Source: an uncultured Lachnospiraceae bacterium
Lineage (GTDB): Bacteria > Bacillota > Clostridia > Lachnospirales > Lachnospiraceae
DNA: 64,000 nt
Direction: 5' to 3'
NCBI GenBank assembly: GCA_910589195.1
Contig: CAJUTC010000015.1
Location: 1-64,000, forward strand
Position 1 is the first letter of the stretch. Every line of letters starts with the position of its first letter. Below are positions 1 to 7,352 of this stretch, piece after piece. The position numbers were made by a program, and so were the translations under genes. The notes below the pieces were generated by a model. It was given only the letters and a program-made list of their open reading frames with translations, was not told the origin of the DNA and made no database searches.

Positions 1-2
1 TT

Positions 3-89
3 GCTAAAAGAATGTTAGCAGATGGAATGTTGACACTTGAAAAAATTGCGGAATATGCAGTGCTTCTACTTGATGAGGTAAAAAAATGA
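3..89 (+). CDS. C-terminal end of an Rpn/PD-(D/E)XK nuclease-like protein (partial)
   Basis: An open frame enters from the left edge and stops at TGA 87-89; 28 residues are visible, ending in LLLDEVKK. The stretch KRMLADGMLTLEKIAEY resembles the C-terminal tail of Rpn-family recombination-promoting nucleases/putative transposases, where a short helical segment of the type L-x-K-I-A-E-Y follows the nuclease domain. The catalytic domain lies outside the window, so this is a family-level guess from the tail only. A hairpin at 148-172 lies downstream. Confidence 0.45.
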   Translation, partial: AKRMLADGMLTLEKIAEYAVLLLDEVKK

Positions 90-147
90 AAGCTGATAAA
101 ACATTCTAATTATTTTGAACAAATAGTAAAACAAATATTGAATAATA

Positions 148-172
148 GGCAGGTGGTTGGCTACTACCTGCC
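148..172 (+). terminator. Hairpin after the partial nuclease gene
   Basis: GGCAGGT pairs with ACCTGCC around a short loop, followed by GTGTTTAT. The T-run is weak, so this is a probable rather than certain intrinsic terminator for the gene ending at 89. Confidence 0.45.
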
Positions 173-245
173 GTGTTTATGATATTATAGAGCAATGTTC
201 GGATAGAATTTAGTTGATATTTTAACTCGACTATTTATAAAAAGA

Positions 246-348
246 GCTGTCGGGAAATGCTGTTTGTCCACAGTATATTGTTGAAAAATATGATGAAGAA
301 GAAGAACAACAACAATATAGTGCAGGCGTGCAGATATTTTCCGACAGC
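246..348. repeat. Long imperfect inverted repeat, MITE-like or bidirectional terminator
   Basis: Terminal arms GCTGTCGG (246-253) and CCGACAGC (341-348) are followed outward on both sides by A/T runs. Inside, a second arm pair TATATTGTTG (274-283) and CAACAATATA (310-319) keeps the symmetry, and the centre is an A-rich GAAGAAGAA loop. The outward T-runs on both strands fit a bidirectional terminator; the paired terminal repeats next to an IS remnant also fit a small non-autonomous element. No gene was found in 90-426. Confidence 0.55.
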
Positions 349-426
349 CTTTTTTTAATTGTGGATTTTCTGTGAATTTGATTAATAGTCCTTTACAAAA
401 CGTTTCTAGGCACGCTGCCAAATGAA

Positions 427-799
427 CTGACAATCCTTGTATCAGTCCCGGGAATCGGTCCTGGCTGGGCACGGCTGGGATGATTGCGGAAATCGGCAGC
501 ATTACCGCTTTCCACTCATCGGCTCACTGGCCAAATACGCCGGCCTTACATGGCGCAGAGGCGATTCTGGTGATTTTGAATCAGAAGATACACCGATTAC
601 CAAAGCTGGCAACACCTATCTGTGTTATTACCTCGGCGAGGCAGCCAACCGTGTCAGGCGGCATATTCCTGAATATCAGGATTACTGTGCCAGGAAATAT
701 GCTGAGGTTCTTAAGCATCAGCACAAGAGGGCACTTGCGCTTACATTTCGTAAACTCGTACGACCCGGTTTTATACAAATGCCACCGAAGGTCTATTAA
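427..799 (+). pseudogene. IS110-family transposase remnant (C-terminal Transposase_20 part)
   Basis: The DNA encodes recognisable pieces of the IS110 C-terminal domain in three different frames: LTILVSVPGIG (from 427), MIAEIGSITAFHSSA (from 480), then LAKYAGLTWRRGDSGDF and the segment through NTYLCYYLGEAANRVRRHIPEYQDY in the frame closing at 799. In intact relatives these form one continuous segment, so at least two frameshifts have occurred and the N-terminal RuvC-like DEDD part is missing. The gene is dead and marks past insertion activity at the edge of the accessory region. Confidence 0.75.
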
Positions 800-885
800 A
801 GTTACCCTTTTTCCAGAAAAATATATCAAAATCTTTTTTCAAAAAGCCCTTGACATATCTCCAGAATGCTCCGTTTTCTATCCGC

Positions 886-1500
886 TTATCCGTTGAATAA
901 TTCTGTCCAGGTTTGGAACCGCTCATACTGTTCCGGGGTGTTGAGCCGCCGGGCGGAGGCGTCCTCGATTTCCGGCGTCCGGTCATCATCCGACATGGAG
1001 ATGAAGCAGACGACCTCCGGTCCAAAGACGCCCTCTGCCCGCAGCCTTTCGAAAGCAAGCGCCGCTGTTTCCAGGAGCTGCTCCTGAAATTGTTCGTGGA
1101 CCTCATCATAGGTATCGTCATCCGCGTCGGAGAGCTTCTCCTCCTGGTTATAGAGCTGATTGCTGATCGGATTCAATTGACTGTCTGTCCCGTCGGAGTA
1201 GCTCCACTCGTCGATGACATAGCGGCTCAAGCTGAATGAGCCGTCCGCCACCTGGTTCACCAATTCCTCAGACCAATAGTTTCGTAGCTCATCCAGACGC
1301 TCTGGCGTCTGGTCTGCCTTATCCCGCTTCGCCAGCGCCTCCTCGGTGTTCACGGCCAGAAAGAGCGTGGTGCAGTCACTGTCGGTAACAAGAGCCGCGC
1401 TGTAAATATGCTCCTGTCCAATCTCCTGGCGAATCTTCTCCATAGTGTGCCGCACAGCTTCCTCAATGGCGGGTTGCAGGTCTAAGAAAAATTGTTCCAT
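886..1500 (-). CDS. DUF4303-like protein
   Basis: This 204-residue soluble acidic protein has no signal peptide. The N-terminal layout, a helix followed by YSAALVTDSDCTTLFLAVNTEE, matches DUF4303 proteins, which commonly share the 'alph-Y-a-T-D..d......ANT.E' core near residues 33-53. A conserved tryptophan-rich strand (YVIDEWSYSD) follows near residue 95, then a C-terminal helical part. DUF4303 has no established biochemical role; its members are often found near polymorphic toxin or immunity genes, which is an inference from genomic context only. It follows a frameshifted small ORF with seven bases between annotated ends, consistent with an orphaned two-gene cassette. Confidence 0.6.
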   Translation of the reverse strand: MEQFFLDLQPAIEEAVRHTMEKIRQEIGQEHIYSAALVTDSDCTTLFLAVNTEEALAKRDKADQTPERLDELRNYWSEELVNQVADGSFSLSRYVIDEWSYSDGTDSQLNPISNQLYNQEEKLSDADDDTYDEVHEQFQEQLLETAALAFERLRAEGVFGPEVVCFISMSDDDRTPEIEDASARRLNTPEQYERFQTWTELFNG

Positions 1501-1576
1501 CTCGATTTATTCCCCTTTCTTTTTGTGAAAAGGCGGGACTGTTTTTGTATGCTCCCGCCGCCTGAAGGGCAAGCTG

Positions 1577-1731
1577 TCAGGCCAGAATATCCAACTGTTT
1601 ATAATCGGCGATTCTTTTCCTAACCTCCTCCCAGGTGAGGTGGCCGCGTCCAATTCGTAATAGGTTTTGGACACCCCAGCCCAGTCCTTTTTTCTCTGGA
1701 ACTCAGCCAGCCGCTCTTTTGAGGCTTTCAC
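1577..1731 (-). pseudogene. Frameshifted small ORF upstream of the DUF4303 gene
   Basis: The frame opened by GTG at 1731 starts KASKERLAEFQRKKDWAGV and then runs into low-quality arginine/serine-rich sequence until 1507. Restoring one G in the GCGGCC run near 1641-1647 instead gives YELDAGHLTWEEVRKRIADY and a clean stop at 1577, which reads like real amphipathic protein. The simplest reading is a one-base deletion in a roughly 51-codon gene, or in the tail of a once longer gene, because an in-frame TAG lies just upstream. I do not recognise the family. Its position directly before the DUF4303 gene suggests they were a pair. Confidence 0.45.
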
Positions 1732-1879
1732 TTCTTTTTTACGAATCTAAATATAAAAATCATCTTCGGTTGTATTTTTGCTGACACGAAATCATCATGC
1801 TATCCTTATTTTTTGATCCCTTTTCCCTTTCATGTTGACAAACGCCTATAAAACTTTCCCATTGCTAATAGGGCTGAAT

Positions 1880-1908
1880 GGGCAGTTACCTATTATCAAT
1901 AACTGCCC
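1880..1908. repeat. Perfect 9-bp inverted repeat downstream of the 33-residue gene
   Basis: GGGCAGTTA (1880-1888) and TAACTGCCC (1900-1908) form a hairpin 12 bases beyond the stop codon of the small minus-strand gene. There is no clear T-run on either side, so it may act as a transcript-end stabiliser or a weak terminator. Confidence 0.45.
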
Positions 1909-1920
1909 GATAAACTGAAT

Positions 1921-2022
1921 TTACTTATTTCTTTTGGCAAACTTATCAATAACATGGTCTGCCCCAAAACTGATAAAGAAATCAGCAATCTCGGCAAACA
2001 GATTCACAATAGAATCAATCAT
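1921..2022 (-). CDS. 33-residue hydrophobic small protein
   Basis: An ATG at 2022 is preceded by GGAGG at good spacing on the minus strand and opens a 33-codon frame: MIDSIVNLFAEIADFF continuing to HVIDKFAKRNK. The product has an amphipathic or membrane-active N-terminal helix rich in I, V, F and A, followed by a charged tail ending K-F-A-K-R-N-K. That pattern is typical of small membrane-associated proteins or type I toxin-like peptides, but no specific family is claimed. It sits downstream of the broken CPBP gene on the same strand, and a hairpin follows it. The strong ribosome-binding site is the main argument that it is real. Confidence 0.55.
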   Translation of the reverse strand: MIDSIVNLFAEIADFFISFGADHVIDKFAKRNK

Positions 2023-2181
2023 GTAAGTTTCCTCCACATCCCGCTCGACTGCTCTGATGATAGCACAGCCAATTTTGGGTTTCAAGCTGTGATTAGTGAA
2101 ATCGTCAGTGCCTAGCTCCCCCCAACGCGAAAGGAAAAAGGGACTTTTTTGTCTATTATGTGGGAAATTCCAAATGGCTTT

Positions 2182-2873
2182 TTACGTTTCCGGGTACTGA
2201 GGGAGTTTGACCCAAATAGCTGCTCCCAAAGCTGCAAAGCTGATCATGCCAATGAAGCCGGATGGCTTTGGCCCTAAGAGAGCGTTATAGGTGTCCAAGC
2301 AAATAAAAAGTGGTGCTTCCCGAATGGCATTGATTGCTCCATGCGCAATACAAGCGGGAAAATGCTTCTGGATTTCAGGGTCAGGTAGGAGAAAAATATA
2401 CCAACAGTAGCAGCAAAAAATACCATCATCAAAATACCAGACCAGGATTTGCCTGGATAATGACTGGTATAGTTTAAGCCAAAGCAGACTAACGGAGCAT
2501 GGGCAGCCCCTCATAGAACACCATCCAGTAAAATCTCCTTCTGTACACCGAGTTCTTCCACCAGTAACGGCAAAAATGAAACTTCTCCAGCCAATCTCTT
2601 CGCCAAAGGCTGCGGCATGATTGATAATCACCAGTGGTGCCGCCAATATGAGAAGCAAACCGAAGCCAGCCACGATGGGAAGGGTAAGCCGCGGCAACTC
2701 AGCCGCCTTACGATCAGAGTAGTAGGTGCGGGCAGGAACATAAACACCACCGATGTAAGGATCATCAACAGGCCTGTGGGTTTAGCGTGCAGCAGGAAAA
2801 GCGGCAGAGTACACAGGATAACAAGGCCAAACTCAATGCCAATGAATGCAGCAATCTTTTCTCCTCGTTTCAC
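2182..2873 (-). pseudogene. CPBP-family intramembrane metalloprotease, frameshifted
   Basis: Two overlapping minus-strand frames (2873-2628 and 2697-2182) together rebuild one CPBP/Abi-type membrane protease. The first gives the N-terminal membrane segments (IEFGLVILCTLPLFLLHAK). The second gives PLVIINHAAAFGEEIGWRS, containing the EExxxR active-site motif, and later the CIAHGAINAI motif with the second metal-ligand histidine. Between these motifs the frame reads as nonsense (WCSMRGCPCSV), so there are at least two more frame changes. In intact form these proteins are CAAX-protease-like enzymes sometimes used in bacteriocin self-immunity. This copy cannot make an active protein. Confidence 0.75.
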
Positions 2874-2927
2874 AGTAATTCCCCTATAATTTAATGGATT
2901 TTCTATACGATATCTGACAATCGCTGT

Positions 2928-3986
2928 TTACTTATTCCAAATAACAATCCCGCAAACAAGCAAATATCCAATTATAGCGATCAAAGAGGCTTCCGATCCA
3001 AATCCTGCCCCTGTCAGCAAAATGTTATCCGATGAGATCAGAATTTGGATCAGTGGTTTGCCGTATGTTCCCTGTGCTGTCGTGATATGCAGAATGTCAG
3101 TTACCATCACAAGGTTCCACATGGAATGAATGAGCGCATTATTGCTGATTGAGTTTCCACGATAAGCAATCAGGGAGAACATGACGCCTATTAGCGTGCC
3201 GCTTATGACTAAAAGCACAACACCTCCAACTGTGAAGCTCTCCATAGAAGGAATATGGGCCAGACTAAATAGAACCGATGGCAATAGAATCGCAAGTGGC
3301 TTGCCCCAGCGGTTTTCAAGCAGCCTCATGATAAAGCCGCGGAACAGCATTTCTTCTAGTATACCAGCTTTCAAGGCTGTTATGATAGAAGCGATAATCA
3401 CTAAAATCATATCGCTAAAAGAAACAGTACCGCACTCGGCCTTACTGATTATTAAAAAAGCGATCACAACAAACGCAGGAAGCAGAATAGAAAGGGCAAC
3501 TCCCCACAGTTTCACTTGAAACGTAATTCCAAAGTCCGCCAGTTTCAAATGGAGATGTTTGGTGGTATAAATCCAGAAGAACAAGATTGTAACCAGCAAG
3601 CAGCCTGTCATTCTCAGAATTATGTACCATTCGCTGCCCGGAAGTGTAACCACAGAAAACATACCGTCAAAAATCACACTGTTAGTGAAATCTCCGGATA
3701 AGAACAGCACAAAGTAGATGATTACATTCAACAATATTTTTGAAGTTGAAAAATGATATTGCTGCATTCTTAAATACTCCTTCTTAAAGAGCAGGCTTCC
3801 GTCCTCCGCCATGCGGCGCGCGGTCTTATGGTCACCAGCTAAAATTGCCTCGCCCGCCGGAGGCATGGATGGCTTTTTGTGCATAGAGAGGTGCCATCTT
3901 TCCAATGTACCTTGAATGCACTCCCGAATTACCTCTTTATCGTCCCAATTATCCGGAATACAATCAAAAGTACCATACTTCCGCAA
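2928..3986 (-). CDS. CPBP family intramembrane glutamic endopeptidase with N-terminal extension
   Basis: The 352-residue frame has seven or more hydrophobic segments from about residue 80 on. It carries the CPBP motifs in order: EEMLFRGF (EExxxR), SLAHIPS (second histidine) and LIHSMWNLV (HxxxN-like). The first 75 residues are soluble and not typical of the family; they include DNWDDKEVIREC, then GDHKTARRMAEDGSLLF. The TTG at 3986 is a weak start. The frame is open further upstream to about 4040, and an internal ATG before QQYHF (about residue 74) would give a family-length protein. The extension may be a real fused domain or the relic of another gene. CPBP proteins cleave or process membrane-proximal peptides; the substrate is unknown. 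Confidence 0.65.
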   Translation of the reverse strand: MRKYGTFDCIPDNWDDKEVIRECIQGTLERWHLSMHKKPSMPPAGEAILAGDHKTARRMAEDGSLLFKKEYLRMQQYHFSTSKILLNVIIYFVLFLSGDFTNSVIFDGMFSVVTLPGSEWYIILRMTGCLLVTILFFWIYTTKHLHLKLADFGITFQVKLWGVALSILLPAFVVIAFLIISKAECGTVSFSDMILVIIASIITALKAGILEEMLFRGFIMRLLENRWGKPLAILLPSVLFSLAHIPSMESFTVGGVVLLVISGTLIGVMFSLIAYRGNSISNNALIHSMWNLVMVTDILHITTAQGTYGKPLIQILISSDNILLTGAGFGSEASLIAIIGYLLVCGIVIWNK

Positions 3987-4280
3987 GAAAAAATGATGTT
4001 CTTTGTATTCAAAGGCAACAGGAAACTGTGTGTTTTTTATTGTTCATCAGTAATCAAAAACAGTACTATCTGGTTCTTTTATGTAAATAATTTCTGATTC
4101 AAAGGGAGCCTCTTTTCTGTAATTTTGACACCTTTATGATAACAATGATTACGCTCCTGCCAATAAACTCCGAGCTGATATTGTACGCATAAAGGACAAT
4201 GATAGAAAACTAAATCTCGATCATAATTAATATGGCAGGGAGTCGTTGTGCCACTAACATGGCATAAAACGGTTTTTCTT
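3987..4280. other. AT-rich intergenic region between the CPBP gene and hsdS
   Basis: No convincing gene is seen. The minus frame of the CPBP gene stays open for about 50 bases upstream of its annotated start, and the rest is AT-rich with scattered stops. No clear terminator for hsdS was found. Confidence 0.4.
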
Positions 4281-5657
4281 CTATAATATCTCCTTACGGC
4301 ATTTTTTCACAAGTTCCCCCGCCCATTCCTCCGCAGGGTTATTCGTTCTCAGTTCACCACGGAACGCACGGGCTAAAATTGCCTTTTTCATGGTGTCGAT
4401 CTGAGAGAGGACTGCTTCAGCGGCTGCTTTAGCTTGTTGCTCCGATGCTAAAAGCTTTTGAAGCAATTTGACAATCGCTCTTTGTTCGTTTACTTGGGGT
4501 ACAGGAATCACATATGCTCCAATCTTCTTTGCATTGATATTGGACTGATTTACCCCGTCTGTCTTAACTGAGTTACAGTATTTTTTAGCTCTGTCAGTAT
4601 TTAGTGCATAATTCAAGAAATCGCCTGTCACTACCTCATGATCGTAGTCCAATTTAATCAAGTATCCTGCATAAATAGCGGGATATTCGCCACGATAAAT
4701 TGATGTTTTTCCCACCAGGGCGGCACTGTTTGTACGATTGAAAAGAATGTCACCAGCATTGAGGTAATACTTTTCAATATCATTTTTATCGTTGGTATAT
4801 ACCAAATCAGACCAATCAATTTCTCCTTGCTGCAAATTGCCCATGCGAATAACAGCCACTGAACCTGTCTTTTCGGATTTTTTTGCTGTTCCATATCTGA
4901 GAGAATGACAAATAGAATCTATCGAAAGTTGTTCCCAGCTATCCAGCCCCACCCCATGCTCTTTTCTCCACCGCTCCGTCAGTTTCCCTGTAAACGCCTT
5001 ATGCAGAATTGCGGATTTCCGCAGTTCAAACCCATCCACCACCGTCTGGGCCTTTTCCTTCGCCTCATCCAGCTTGGCAAACAGGCTTTCAATGCGGGAA
5101 ACGATGCGGTGTTGTTCGGGGAGAGGAGGGAGTGGAATTGCGTGTTTTTTGATAATTTCTTGAGAAATATTAGGCTGTGCGCCGCCTTTTCCCTTCTTAA
5201 CAAAATTATCCTTCTCTGAACGAGCATAATAAAACAAATATTTAAAATATACTGCTAGTGATGCTACACCACACGCGCAAGCTTGATTGGTGGTAGCCTC
5301 AACGCCTAAAATGCCAACTTTACCAATTGTTGCGCCATACATCGCTATGATAACCGTGTTGATTGGAAATAGTTTTGCACTGGAATGGATAACAGCATCT
5401 TCTGATAGGTGTTCTTCCGTTTCAAAAATATAGTCGTCGTTTAATTCGCCTGTTTTTATCCAAGGAATAGTTCCCTGATAATATAATGGAATTTTTCTTG
5501 AAGGCGTACCTCCAGAACCCCATCGGGCAATATTTTCCATCCTTGTCCAGCACCAATTCTTAGGAATCGGGTATGGTTCTTCATTTGCAGGCACAAGAGC
5601 CTGTTGCAATCGTTCTTCTGGCGGCAATCCTTTTGCCGCCTTTTTCCCTCTTGCCAT
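4281..5657 (-). CDS. hsdS: Type I restriction-modification specificity subunit S
   Basis: This 458-residue protein has the classic two-half layout. TRD1 (about 25-175, opening with PIPKNWCWTRMENIARWGSGGTP) is followed by a conserved helical spacer with PLPPLPEQHRIVSRIESLFAKLD. TRD2 (about 240-385) is followed by a second helical spacer with NEQRAIVKLLQKLL. The two TRDs each read half of a bipartite DNA target and the helices set the gap, so this subunit decides sequence specificity for the HsdM/HsdR complex. It starts one base after the hsdM stop, with GGAGGTG inside the hsdM end, so translation is coupled. It is the last gene of the operon. No second hsdS, inverted partial copy or recombinase suggesting phase variation is in the window. 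Confidence 0.93.
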   Translation of the reverse strand: MARGKKAAKGLPPEERLQQALVPANEEPYPIPKNWCWTRMENIARWGSGGTPSRKIPLYYQGTIPWIKTGELNDDYIFETEEHLSEDAVIHSSAKLFPINTVIIAMYGATIGKVGILGVEATTNQACACGVASLAVYFKYLFYYARSEKDNFVKKGKGGAQPNISQEIIKKHAIPLPPLPEQHRIVSRIESLFAKLDEAKEKAQTVVDGFELRKSAILHKAFTGKLTERWRKEHGVGLDSWEQLSIDSICHSLRYGTAKKSEKTGSVAVIRMGNLQQGEIDWSDLVYTNDKNDIEKYYLNAGDILFNRTNSAALVGKTSIYRGEYPAIYAGYLIKLDYDHEVVTGDFLNYALNTDRAKKYCNSVKTDGVNQSNINAKKIGAYVIPVPQVNEQRAIVKLLQKLLASEQQAKAAAEAVLSQIDTMKKAILARAFRGELRTNNPAEEWAGELVKKCRKEIL

Positions 5658-5658
5658 A

Positions 5659-7074
5659 TCACACCTCCGACAGAGCTTTCAGCGCATTCACCACACTTTG
5701 CAGGAGATCCACCGCCTCCTCAAGCTGTGCGATAGCTTCCTCGCCGCTTGTAATCGGGTTGGGCAAATCGTCATAGTCAACCACAGAATCATCCCGAATC
5801 AGACCCAGGTCAAGGCTGTTGCCCTTTTCCGCGATCTGTTCACGGGTGAACACGTTCCACCGCTCATCCTGCATGGCATGGCGGTCAGCAGCTTCAAACG
5901 CCGCCTCAAAATCCGCAAAATGCTCTGTTTTCAGCGGGCTGGTCTTGCCGAAGGAGGGCATATTGGTACGCAGATCATAGAACCAGACCTCCTGTGTGTT
6001 GCCCTTATCCGCCTTGCCACGGGTAAAAAACAGCACATTGGTCTTAACCCCCTGTGCATAGAAAATGCCGGTGGGCAGACGCAGAACCGTATGCAGATTA
6101 CACTTGTCCATCAGGTCGATACGAATTTTCTCACCCTCGCCGTCCGCAAATAGGACGTTATCTGGAAGAACAACGGCGGCACGGGCTTTTCCATCTGCTT
6201 TCAGGCTGCGATAAATATGCTGTAAAAAGTTCAACTGCTTGTTGCTGGTGGTATAGGTGAAATCATCACGGGTGGCACGCTCGCCACCCTTTTTTGTCCC
6301 AAACGGAGGATTGGTGAGGACTACATCATAACCCTTCATGCCTTTGCCGAGATTGGACAGGGTATCGCCCAGAATGATCTCTCCCTCCATATCGTGCAGC
6401 ATGGCGTTCATCAGGGCCAGGCGGTGGGTATCATGTACTAACTCCGTACCTGTAAAAGCCTCTGTACGCTCAAAGGCGGCAGTATCTGCGTCCAGGTCAA
6501 AAAAGTCATCAGTCTGCGCGGCAATATATTGATGGGCAGCAATCATAAAGCCAAATGTACCGCAAGCGGGGTCATTGCAGCGTTCCTTCGGCTGCGGCTT
6601 TACCAGACGGGTCATCACGTCAATCAACACACGGGGCGTAAAATACTGCCCGGCACCCGATTTTTTCTCGTTGGCGTTTTTCTCCAAAAGACCCTCATAC
6701 AGATTGCCCAGCCCTTCTTCTCGGGCGGAGAACCAGTCCAGCCCGTCAATGGTGGTGATGATTTTTTCAAGATTTTTTGGCTCATCAATGTTGGTGGCTG
6801 CGCCCTGATAGATTTCCCGCACACGGCCTGTGCAGTTTTCGCCCAGATAGTTCAGCAATTCTTTGTAGAATTTCTTCAATTCGATGCCGCTTTTTGCGGT
6901 CAGATTGTCCCAGCGGTAGGCTTCTGGTATCTGGCTCTCTGCACCCGTTTCCTTCGCCATTTTCAGGAACAGGATATAGGTCAGTTCCGTCACATACTGG
7001 TGATAGGTGATGCCGTCATCACGTAGAACGTTGCAGAGGTTCCAGAGCTTAGATACGATTTCCTGTGTTGTCAT
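5659..7074 (-). CDS. hsdM: Type I restriction-modification DNA methyltransferase subunit M
   Basis: The 471-residue protein has an N-terminal HsdM helical domain (residues 1-120), then QYFTPR at about 143-148. The SAM-binding motif I is NDPACGTFGF at about 167-176 and the catalytic motif IV is NPPF at 255-258, as in N6-adenine methyltransferases. Motif I has F where the common form has G (CGTGGF); this variant is seen in one HsdM subgroup and is unlikely to inactivate it. It methylates adenine at the site read by HsdS. Its ATG overlaps the TGA of the preceding 92-codon ORF (TGATG), and hsdS follows after one base. Confidence 0.94.
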   Translation of the reverse strand: MTTQEIVSKLWNLCNVLRDDGITYHQYVTELTYILFLKMAKETGAESQIPEAYRWDNLTAKSGIELKKFYKELLNYLGENCTGRVREIYQGAATNIDEPKNLEKIITTIDGLDWFSAREEGLGNLYEGLLEKNANEKKSGAGQYFTPRVLIDVMTRLVKPQPKERCNDPACGTFGFMIAAHQYIAAQTDDFFDLDADTAAFERTEAFTGTELVHDTHRLALMNAMLHDMEGEIILGDTLSNLGKGMKGYDVVLTNPPFGTKKGGERATRDDFTYTTSNKQLNFLQHIYRSLKADGKARAAVVLPDNVLFADGEGEKIRIDLMDKCNLHTVLRLPTGIFYAQGVKTNVLFFTRGKADKGNTQEVWFYDLRTNMPSFGKTSPLKTEHFADFEAAFEAADRHAMQDERWNVFTREQIAEKGNSLDLGLIRDDSVVDYDDLPNPITSGEEAIAQLEEAVDLLQSVVNALKALSEV

Positions 7075-7352
7075 CAGAAGCTGCCTCCGTTCCGTTGCTG
7101 GTCAACAGCAGCTTGCATAGCGATTTCAGCAATACAAGCATGTATAGCCTCTTGCTGATATTCAGGTTCAATTTCTCTGGCGGCCTTAAAATAGTCAGAA
7201 ATTGCTTTTACCATGTCCCCAATTTTCTTCTGCTGTTCCCAGTACTTGCGCTGTGCTTCTGCTTGCTGCCGCTGGGCTTCATGTTGCTGCAAATAGGCAG
7301 GATTTACATAGGTGGGATTGTAAATGCTATATGGATACTGGTTATAAATCAT
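7074..7352 (-). CDS. Small protein of unknown function inside the type I R-M operon
   Basis: This 92-residue protein is locked between hsdR and hsdM. Its ATG overlaps the hsdR stop (ATGA) and its stop overlaps the hsdM start (TGATG). The N-terminal 22 residues are rich in Tyr, Pro and Asn (YPYSIYNPTYVNPAY). Residues 23-45 form a Gln/Glu/Arg-rich helix (EAQRQQAEAQRKYWEQQKK) with likely coiled-coil character, and residues 47-85 a second helical stretch ending NGGSF. I recognise no family. Coupling on both sides argues that it is made in a fixed ratio with the R-M subunits, for example as an assembly, inhibitor or anti-restriction control factor; that role is inference. Confidence 0.75.
   Translation of the reverse strand: MIYNQYPYSIYNPTYVNPAYLQQHEAQRQQAEAQRKYWEQQKKIGDMVKAISDYFKAAREIEPEYQQEAIHACIAEIAMQAAVDQQRNGGSF

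Noticed and set aside
4281..5657. Phase-variable hsdS inversion system
   Set aside because: No second specificity gene, inverted partial copy or site-specific recombinase is present in the window.
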